From: an uncultured bacterium
Lineage (GTDB): Bacteria > Spirochaetota > Spirochaetia > Sphaerochaetales > Sphaerochaetaceae
DNA length: 12,667 nt
Direction: 5' to 3'
Assembly: GCA_905215015.1 (NCBI GenBank)
Contig: CAJMOS010000088.1
Coordinates: 1 to 12,667 of the forward strand
Part shown: positions 7,585 through 12,667 of the stretch, piece after piece
How the letters are laid out: each line of letters begins with the position of its first letter
Position numbering within the stretch: position 1 is the first letter of the stretch
The notes under the pieces: generated by a model
Databases searched by the model: none
Told to the model about the DNA's origin: nothing
What the model saw: the letters and a program-made list of their open reading frames with translations, nothing else
Translations under genes and position numbers: made by a program

Positions 7585-8442
7585 TTATTGGTTCTTCCTC
7601 AGGCTCTTGAAGTACTCCATCGACTTCATGATGTAGGCTTCTGCCGTCTTGTGGGTGTTGCTGGCAACCGCAGTGAAGAGCATGTCCACCACGTTCAGCA
7701 TGACGATGCGGCTGGTCATGGCCCCGATGCGGGTCAGCTTCTCGGTATTTGCCGTCGCAAGGACGATGTCGGCATTACGGGACAGGGTGTTGTCACCGAT
7801 CGAGGTGATGGCGATGGTGGTCACGCCAGCCTGCTTGGCGACCTGGCACGTTTCCGCAAGCCCATAGGTCATGCCCGAACTGGAAAGCAAGAGCGCCACG
7901 TCCTCCTTCGTAGCCGATGCGAGCCCGATCAACATCCGGTCGATGTCGGTGGCAAGGAAGGTGGTGTAGCCGATCCGTCTGAACTTGATTTCGGCGTCCA
8001 TGGCGACAAAACCGCTGTTGCCCATGCCGTAAGTCAGGATCTGACGGGCTCCAACGAGTTTCTCGACGGCGAGGCTGAAGGCGTCGAGGTCCAATATCTT
8101 CAGAGATTCCTCGAGACCGCAGATGCTGTTGTTGGTCACCACCGAGCAGATGGTCGGGATATCCATGTCCGCATAGATCCCGCTCGGGAATCGGGTGGAT
8201 TGTTCTTCCAAGGCGATCTCCGTATTCAGGGCGGTGAGGAACTCCTTGTATCCGGCAAAGCCCAGTTTCTTGCAAAGCCTGACCACGGCGCTTTTGCTCG
8301 TCGCGCAACTGGCCGCGATTTCAGGACAGGAAGTCCGCGATATGTCGCCGACATGGGTGATGAGATAGGTGGCGATCCTCTGGCTCTGAGGGGAAAGGGT
8401 GGAATAGATCTGCTGCAAATGCATGATGGTGGGAATGGTCAT
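7585..8442 (-). CDS. RpiR-family transcriptional regulator (HTH + SIS domain)
   Basis: The protein is 285 residues from the ATG at 8442. Seen: an N-terminal RpiR-type helix-turn-helix (CPEIAASCATSKSAVVRLCKKLGF, whose core spans about 39-62). A SIS sugar-phosphate-binding domain follows, with TYGMGNSG (137-144) and LLSSSGMTYG (185-194). Known: such regulators bind inverted repeats and sense phosphosugars. The frame is open up to 8562, but the predicted -10 lies at 8471-8476 and transcription should start near 8464, so longer starts would be outside the message; GAGGTG sits just before 8442. First gene of the leftward operon. The palindrome at 8455-8466 overlaps its predicted transcription start, which suggests autorepression. 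Confidence 0.88.
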   Translation of the reverse strand: MTIPTIMHLQQIYSTLSPQSQRIATYLITHVGDISRTSCPEIAASCATSKSAVVRLCKKLGFAGYKEFLTALNTEIALEEQSTRFPSGIYADMDIPTICSVVTNNSICGLEESLKILDLDAFSLAVEKLVGARQILTYGMGNSGFVAMDAEIKFRRIGYTTFLATDIDRMLIGLASATKEDVALLLSSSGMTYGLAETCQVAKQAGVTTIAITSIGDNTLSRNADIVLATANTEKLTRIGAMTSRIVMLNVVDMLFTAVASNTHKTAEAYIMKSMEYFKSLRKNQ

Positions 8443-8454
8443 GCGCACCTCGAT

Positions 8455-8466
8455 AAAACTAGTTTT
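8455..8466. promoter_or_regulatory. Palindromic operator copy 1, AAAACTAGTTTT
   Basis: A perfect 12-bp palindrome, extended to 14 bp by the flanking T (8454) and A (8467). It overlaps the predicted transcription start of the regulator operon. An identical 12-mer lies at 8561-8572. The likely binder is the adjacent RpiR-type protein; that is an inference. Confidence 0.75.
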
Positions 8467-8470
8467 AATC

Positions 8471-8499
8471 ATTATATGGATATGTGCCAACTCGTGCAA
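8471..8499 (-). promoter_or_regulatory. Promoter of the regulator operon
   Basis: On the minus strand: TTGCAC (8499-8494), a 17-bp spacer, and a perfect TATAAT (8476-8471). The start is predicted near 8464, giving a leader of about 21 bases to the ATG at 8442. Confidence 0.72.
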
Positions 8500-8560
8500 C
8501 AATTTCGTATTTATTTGAAAAAATAAACAGGATAAAAGCAAAATTGATGCATGTAATAAC

Positions 8561-8572
8561 AAAACTAGTTTT
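8561..8572. promoter_or_regulatory. Palindromic operator copy 2, AAAACTAGTTTT
   Basis: Identical to the site at 8455-8466. It ends 10 bp before the -35 of the transporter promoter, about -50 relative to the predicted start. Centres of the two sites are 106 bp apart, close to ten helical turns, so both face the same side of the DNA. Confidence 0.75.
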
Positions 8573-8582
8573 CAATAAATCG

Positions 8583-8610
8583 TTGACAGAGAGGACCAGT
8601 ATGGTATCAT
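8583..8610 (+). promoter_or_regulatory. Promoter of the ABC transporter operon
   Basis: A perfect TTGACA (8583-8588), a 16-bp spacer, and TATCAT (8605-8610). The predicted start near 8617 leaves about 34 bases of leader containing AAGGAGGG before the ATG at 8651. Confidence 0.68.
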
Positions 8611-8650
8611 CAAAACCAGCGAGATCCCGAATCAAAAGGAGGGTTCCTGT

Positions 8651-9934
8651 ATGAGGAAACAACTACTTGGGTCGTTGGTGTGTGCGTCACTGGCCATGTC
8701 CATGGTCTTTGCCGGTGGTGCGCAGGAAAAAAGTGGGACGGCTGGGGCCGCGGCCACCAGGAAAGTCGATTTGACGTTTTCCTCCTGGAGAACCGAGGAT
8801 GTGCCTGTATACGAGGAAATCATCAAGAAGTTCGAGGCGGAAAATCCGGGCATCCATGTTTCCTATCAGCCATACAAGACGGAAGAATACCAGACGGTAT
8901 TGGCTGCAAATTTCAAGGGTGGCACCGCCGCCGACGTGATACACCTGAGGGCTTACGGCAACTTCGAGCAGTTTGCCAAGCCCGGCTACCTGCTTCCCTT
9001 GTCCAAGGACAATGTTCCCAACCTGGTGAACTTCAACGAGCAGTCCCTGAAAGGCAGCACCAGCATCTACGACAACAACTGCTACGGTGTGCCATATGCC
9101 AGCCAGAGCCTGGTCATCTACTACAACAAGGATGTCTACCAGCAGCTTGGGCTTTCCGAGCCGAGGACCTGGGACCAGTTCGTCGCCAACCTGAAGGTCT
9201 GCAAGGACAACAAGGTGACCCCGCTTGCCAACGGCACCTATGCCGGCTGGATGGACGAGGTCCTGGTAGGAGACTTGGGCTCCAGCATCTATACCGACGC
9301 GTTCTATGATGACGTGACCAGCGGCAAGTGCGATTTCACCGATCCCCGCTATGTCGCCGCCCTCGATCGCGTGAAATCGTTGGCCCCGTATTTCCCCGAT
9401 GGGTTCCAGAGCTTGGATTACGTCCCGCAGCAGATGATGTTCATCAACGGCATGGCCGCCCATTTCATCGGTGGCATCTGGGAGTCGGCGTATTTCACCG
9501 CACAGAACCCCGACCTGAAGCTCGGCCTGTTCGTATGTCCTCCGGAGAATGAGAACGGCACCCAATACCTCCCGTTCTATATGGATGGGTCCTATGGCGT
9601 GAACAAGGCATCCAAGAACCAGGAAGCCGCCCTGACTTTCGTGAACTATCTTGCCAGCAAGGATGTCCAGCAGTTCTTGAGCGACAAGCTTGCCGTGAAG
9701 ACCGAGCACAAGGATGTCGTTCCGAACAATCCGTTCCTGAAGATCGTCTCTGATCCGAAGTTCGTGAAGGTTCCGTATGTGATGCTCGTCGGTTTCCGGT
9801 ACGAGCAGCCGACAGGATCCTCCCTCCTGCAGGCCGGGGTGCAGGCCCTGATGGCCGGTACGAAGACCAGCCAACAGGTTGCTGCGGACATCACCGAAGG
9901 TGTCAAGAAGTATTACAAGCCGTTCCAGAAATAA
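8651..9934 (+). CDS. ABC transporter sugar-binding protein (family 1, CUT1 type)
   Basis: The protein is 427 residues. Seen: a signal peptide of 21 residues (MRKQLLG, a hydrophobic core, then VFA before GGAQEK) with a likely signal peptidase I site after A21. C11 lacks a proper lipobox, so I do not call a lipoprotein. The mature part has family 1 features: IIKKFEAENPGIHVSYQPYK, GGTAADVIHL, and GVPYASQSLVIYYNKDVYQQ. Known: such proteins capture mono- or oligosaccharides in the periplasm and deliver them to a two-permease importer. The ATG follows AAGGAGGG with a gap of about 7 bases. It is the first gene of the rightward operon, followed by a strong stem-loop and the two permeases. The ligand cannot be assigned by eye. 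Confidence 0.92.
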   Translation: MRKQLLGSLVCASLAMSMVFAGGAQEKSGTAGAAATRKVDLTFSSWRTEDVPVYEEIIKKFEAENPGIHVSYQPYKTEEYQTVLAANFKGGTAADVIHLRAYGNFEQFAKPGYLLPLSKDNVPNLVNFNEQSLKGSTSIYDNNCYGVPYASQSLVIYYNKDVYQQLGLSEPRTWDQFVANLKVCKDNKVTPLANGTYAGWMDEVLVGDLGSSIYTDAFYDDVTSGKCDFTDPRYVAALDRVKSLAPYFPDGFQSLDYVPQQMMFINGMAAHFIGGIWESAYFTAQNPDLKLGLFVCPPENENGTQYLPFYMDGSYGVNKASKNQEAALTFVNYLASKDVQQFLSDKLAVKTEHKDVVPNNPFLKIVSDPKFVKVPYVMLVGFRYEQPTGSSLLQAGVQALMAGTKTSQQVAADITEGVKKYYKPFQK

Positions 9935-9941
9935 GACAGCC

Positions 9942-9986
9942 GCTTGCATCGGCCTGATGGCCGATGCAGGCCATGTTTTTCCTTTT
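9942..9986 (+). terminator. Stem-loop with T-rich tail between binding protein and permease genes
   Basis: TGCATCGGCC (9945-9954), loop TGAT, GGCCGATGCA (9959-9968): a perfect 10-bp stem, extended to 13 pairs from 9942 to 9971 with one G-T wobble. T-rich bases 9976-9986 (five Ts, CC, four Ts) follow. It most likely acts as a leaky terminator or an mRNA-stabilising hairpin that keeps the binding protein in excess over the permeases, as known for the mal operon type of arrangement. Confidence 0.65.
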
Positions 9987-10011
9987 GCTATTCCTACTGA
10001 GGTTGTCCGCC

Positions 10012-10923
10012 ATGCTGAAAAGATCCCAGATTCCTTGGCTCGTGTTGTTCCTGACGCCTGCGACGGTAGTCGTGGTGATGTTCATCGTCGCTCCGTTGTT
10101 CGCATCCATGTTCAACAGCTTCTTTGCCTGGGACGGGTTTGTCCGCCAGGGATTTGTGGGATTCGAGAACTTCATCGATATTTTTCGTGTCTATCCATAC
10201 AACGAGCAGTTTCCCAATGCGTTGAAAAACAACCTTACGTGGTTTGTCATGTCCATGTTGGTCCAGAACACGATAGGCATCTTCTTCGGATATCTGCTCA
10301 GCCGCAACATCCGCGGCTACGACCTGTACAAGCGGCTCTTCTTCATGCCGGTCCTGCTCTCCATCATAGCGGTCGGATTCCTTTGGAAGCTGTACTACAA
10401 TCCGCAGTTCGGATTGTTTTTCTCCCTGTTCAAGAAGCTCCACATCGAGCATCTTTACCACGCCTGGCTGGGTGATGCGGCAACCGCCACGCCAGCCTTG
10501 ATCGTCATGAATATTTGGCGGTGGATTGGATTCCCGACGCTGGTCTTCCTTTCTGCCTTTGACAACGTTCCTGTCGACTGCATCGAAGGTGCGTATCTGG
10601 AAGGGGCCGGAGCCTGGCGGATTTTCTGGAAGATCCAGGTTCCGCTTGTCGTTCCTTCGTTCATGATCATCACCGTGTTGACCTTGATCGGGTCGATCAA
10701 TGTCTTCGAACAGGTCTATGCGCTGGCGGGTCTTGATGGCGCGCCGAACTATGCGACGGACACGCTTTCCCTTTTGTTCTACCGTACCGCTTTCGGCTCG
10801 CAAGCTTCGACCGTGCCGATTGTCGGAATCGGCTCGGCCTTGTCGGTGATCATCTACATGCTTTGCATCGGGTTTTCCTTCATCAGCATCAAGTTCTTCC
10901 AGAGCAAGGAGGTTGAGCAATAA
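10012..10923 (+). CDS. ABC sugar transporter permease 1 (MalF/UgpA-like)
   Basis: The protein is 303 residues from the ATG at 10012, preceded by GAGGT about 8 bases upstream. An in-frame ATG at 9964 lies inside the stem-loop and has no ribosome site, so it is rejected. Seen: about six hydrophobic segments, the first at about 8-32 (WLVLFLTPATVVVVMFIVAP). The EAA loop EGAYLEGAGAWRIFWKIQVP spans about 192-211; this is the docking site for the transport ATPase. The stop TAA shares a base with the ATG of permease 2 (TAATG), so the two are translationally coupled. No ATP-binding subunit gene is in view; CUT1 importers often use a shared MsmK/UgpC-type ATPase encoded elsewhere. Confidence 0.92.
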   Translation: MLKRSQIPWLVLFLTPATVVVVMFIVAPLFASMFNSFFAWDGFVRQGFVGFENFIDIFRVYPYNEQFPNALKNNLTWFVMSMLVQNTIGIFFGYLLSRNIRGYDLYKRLFFMPVLLSIIAVGFLWKLYYNPQFGLFFSLFKKLHIEHLYHAWLGDAATATPALIVMNIWRWIGFPTLVFLSAFDNVPVDCIEGAYLEGAGAWRIFWKIQVPLVVPSFMIITVLTLIGSINVFEQVYALAGLDGAPNYATDTLSLLFYRTAFGSQASTVPIVGIGSALSVIIYMLCIGFSFISIKFFQSKEVEQ

Positions 10924-11783
10924 TGACCATTACCGACCTGAGATTCAAGAAGGCTTCCATTGGCGGGAAACTGCTCTATTTGTGCTTCGAGCTGCTGTTG
11001 GTCGCCTATGCGGTTGCCGTTCTCTTCCCGCTTTTCAATATGGTTTTCTCCTCGTTCAAAACGACCAGGGAGATTTTCCTCGACCCCTTCTCGTTGCCGA
11101 GACAATGGAGATTCAGCAATTACGTGGTGGTTTGGCAGAAAGGCGGTTTTGGCAATTATTTCATCAACAGCATTCTGATCACAGCGGTTGCGATGGTGTT
11201 CGTCCTGTTCTTCGGCACCATGGCCGGCAATGCCATCAGCCGTTACGACTATCGCCTGCGGACCTTCTTCTCCCTGTTGTTCCTTTCCGGACTGGTCCTG
11301 CCTCTGAAAGTCGCCATCATCCCCCTGTTTTTGCTGATGCGCAACCTCCGTCTGGTGGACAACCGCTTCGGCCTGGTCTGCATCTTTGCGGCCATGGGCC
11401 TGCCTTCGACCATCTTCATTCTGAGCGGGACGATGCGGGGGATTCCGAAAGAGCTGGAATATGCCGCCCGTATTGATGGCTGCAATGAGTTCGGCATATA
11501 CACGCATGTGATCCTGCCCCTTTCCAAGCCGGCGATCTCGCTGGTCACCATCTACAACATGGTCCCGATCTGGAACGACTTCTTTTTCCCGATGGTGCTG
11601 ATCTCCTCCGACAGGAAGCGGACGCTTCCCCTTGGGGTGTCGACCTTCTTCGGGGAACACCAGATTGCCTGGGACTATGTGTTTACCGCTTTGTCTATTT
11701 CCATCCTGCCTATGATTGCCGTCTATCTGTGCATGTCGAGCTTCTTCATCAAAGGCATGACGGTCGGTGCGGTCAAGGGGTGA
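10923..11783 (+). CDS. ABC sugar transporter permease 2 (MalG/UgpE-like)
   Basis: The protein is 286 residues. The ATG at 10923 overlaps the previous stop by one base, and AAGGAGG lies about 10 bases upstream, inside the end of permease 1. Seen: an N-terminal membrane segment (ELLLVAYAVAVLFPLFNMVF), about five more hydrophobic stretches, and the EAA loop EYAARIDGCNEFGIYTHVIL (about 179-198) followed by PLSKPAI. The C-terminus SSFFIKGMTVGAVKG is typical of this subunit. It pairs with permease 1 to form the membrane channel. The AGE-family gene starts 15 bp downstream, so it is in the same transcript. Confidence 0.92.
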   Translation: MTITDLRFKKASIGGKLLYLCFELLLVAYAVAVLFPLFNMVFSSFKTTREIFLDPFSLPRQWRFSNYVVVWQKGGFGNYFINSILITAVAMVFVLFFGTMAGNAISRYDYRLRTFFSLLFLSGLVLPLKVAIIPLFLLMRNLRLVDNRFGLVCIFAAMGLPSTIFILSGTMRGIPKELEYAARIDGCNEFGIYTHVILPLSKPAISLVTIYNMVPIWNDFFFPMVLISSDRKRTLPLGVSTFFGEHQIAWDYVFTALSISILPMIAVYLCMSSFFIKGMTVGAVKG

Positions 11784-11798
11784 GAGAAGGAGGCGTAT

Positions 11799-12667
11799 AT
11801 GCCACTGGATGAGAAGAAACGGAAACAGCTTGAAGCACATCGTGCCGTCTATGAGAAAGAACTCTGGGAATATGTGGTGCCGTTCTGGAGAACGTATTCG
11901 CTGGATACCAGGCATGGCGGTTACCATACCTGCCTTGACCGGGACGGGTATGTCTACGACACCGACAAGTTCTGCTGGATGCAGGCCCGTCAGGTCTGGT
12001 GCCTGTCCCACCTGTACAACCGGTATGGAAAGAAAGACGAGTCCTTGCTCGCGGAGGCAAAACTCGGCCTCGATTTCCTTCTCGGCCATTTCCGCGACGA
12101 GAACGGGGACTTCTATTTCTCGACGGACGATGAGGGAAGGCCTACGGTGGTTCCGTACAATATCTACTCCGATTGTTTTGCCACCATGGCGCTTGCCGAG
12201 TACGGATCCGCCACGGGGCAGCGAACCTATCTGGACATGGCGAAGCGCGCCTACTGCAGGATCCAGGAACGGAAAGACAATCCGAAAGGAAAATGGACCA
12301 AGACCCTGTCCTCCGGAAGGACGTTCCATGCCTGTGGGTTTTCCATGATCCAGGTGAACATGGCGCAGACCCTGAAGCGGTTTGACGAGAACCCTGCCTA
12401 TGAGCGGATTATCGACCAGGAAACCGCCACCATCGTGAAGCACCATATCAAGACGGACAAGCAGATTGTCTATGAACGGGTCAGCCTGGATGGAAGGACA
12501 TACAACTGCATGGAGAACCGTCTCCTGTGTCCGGGACACGCCTGCGAGGTCATCTGGTTCCTGGCAAAATCCGCGGCGGAAAAGCGGGATGGCAAGCTGA
12601 TCGGTCTTCTTGCGGATGCATTCCTGTGGACTGTCGAGAGGGGCTGGGATGGAAAGTACGGTGGAAT
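11799..12667 (+). CDS. N-acylglucosamine 2-epimerase (AGE) family protein, 3' end outside window
   Basis: The frame is open from the ATG at 11799 to the window end, 289 complete codons. The start follows GAGAAGGAGG with a gap of about 6 bases. Seen: FCWMQARQVWCLSHLYNRYG (about 58-77), YNIYSDCFATMALAEYG, and CPGHACEVIWFL, whose His matches the catalytic His of the AGE (alpha/alpha)6 barrel. Known: members include N-acetylglucosamine 2-epimerase, cellobiose and mannobiose 2-epimerases, and mannose or sulfoquinovose isomerases, so the substrate is open. Usual length is about 390-420 residues, so roughly the last 100 are missing. Co-transcription with the importer implies it acts on the imported sugar. 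It belongs to the same divergent locus as the isomerase-like genes on the left. Confidence 0.88.
   Translation, partial: MPLDEKKRKQLEAHRAVYEKELWEYVVPFWRTYSLDTRHGGYHTCLDRDGYVYDTDKFCWMQARQVWCLSHLYNRYGKKDESLLAEAKLGLDFLLGHFRDENGDFYFSTDDEGRPTVVPYNIYSDCFATMALAEYGSATGQRTYLDMAKRAYCRIQERKDNPKGKWTKTLSSGRTFHACGFSMIQVNMAQTLKRFDENPAYERIIDQETATIVKHHIKTDKQIVYERVSLDGRTYNCMENRLLCPGHACEVIWFLAKSAAEKRDGKLIGLLADAFLWTVERGWDGKYGG

Noticed and set aside
8443..8562. N-terminal extension of the RpiR-type regulator
   Set aside because: It would cover the promoter and both palindromes; a start at 8442 matches the family length and the predicted transcript.
8612..8619. Third operator half-site AAAACCAG at the transporter transcription start
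   Set aside because: It has one mismatch to the half-site and no inverted partner, so chance is likely.
8651..8713. Lipoprotein signal for the binding protein (Cys at residue 11)
   Set aside because: Residues before C11 (SLV) do not fit a lipobox and the hydrophobic core continues past it; cleavage after A21 fits better.
8687..12539. Long minus-strand frames under the transporter and AGE genes (420, 308 and 561 codons)
   Set aside because: They mirror the codon bias of the real plus-strand genes, show low-complexity His/Gln/Arg-rich text and no motifs or ribosome sites.

Overview
The window most resembles a stretch of spirochaete chromosome of the Sphaerochaeta type. The main clue is the exported solute-binding protein, whose signal peptide ends in FA-GGAQE, a form common in that group. 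Supporting clues are the DUF1703-type AAA/nuclease genes and the moderately GC-rich coding sequence with AT-rich intergenic DNA. This assignment is an inference from protein style; there is no rRNA or other marker gene in view.

Left part (1-2451): an unstable accessory patch. It holds the tail of a DUF1703 (AAA-ATPase-like plus PD-(D/E)XK nuclease) gene, then a convergent intact ATPase of the AAA_14/DUF4143 type, then a decayed second DUF1703 gene, then a fragment of a second AAA_14/DUF4143 gene. The two gene-tail pairs form an imperfect direct repeat of about 324 bp (138-461 and 2074-2396), so a converging gene pair has been partly duplicated and rearranged.

Middle left (2452-4318): a BadF/BadG-type sugar kinase (minus strand) and, divergent from it across 64 bp, a protein with two GNAT acetyltransferase domains (plus strand).

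Middle and right (4306-12667): a divergent sugar-uptake and catabolism locus around one AT-rich control region (8443-8650). Leftward runs an operon of an RpiR-type regulator, a two-domain protein with a degenerate kinase-like N-terminus and a class I mannose-6-phosphate isomerase-like (cupin) C-terminus, and an L-fucose/L-arabinose isomerase-superfamily enzyme. Rightward runs an ABC importer of the CUT1 type (binding protein and two permeases; no ATPase here) and an N-acylglucosamine 2-epimerase (AGE) family enzyme cut by the window end. The control region has a recognisable promoter for each direction and two exact copies of the palindrome AAAACTAGTTTT, 106 bp apart centre to centre. One overlaps the regulator's predicted transcription start and the other lies just upstream of the transporter promoter.

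Taken together the right-hand locus imports a sugar and interconverts it by epimerisation and aldose-ketose isomerisation, probably under sugar-phosphate control through the RpiR SIS domain. The substrate cannot be read from the sequence. A mannose-type sugar, a 2-epimerisable disaccharide or an N-acyl-hexosamine are all possible, the last because a BadF-type kinase lies nearby.
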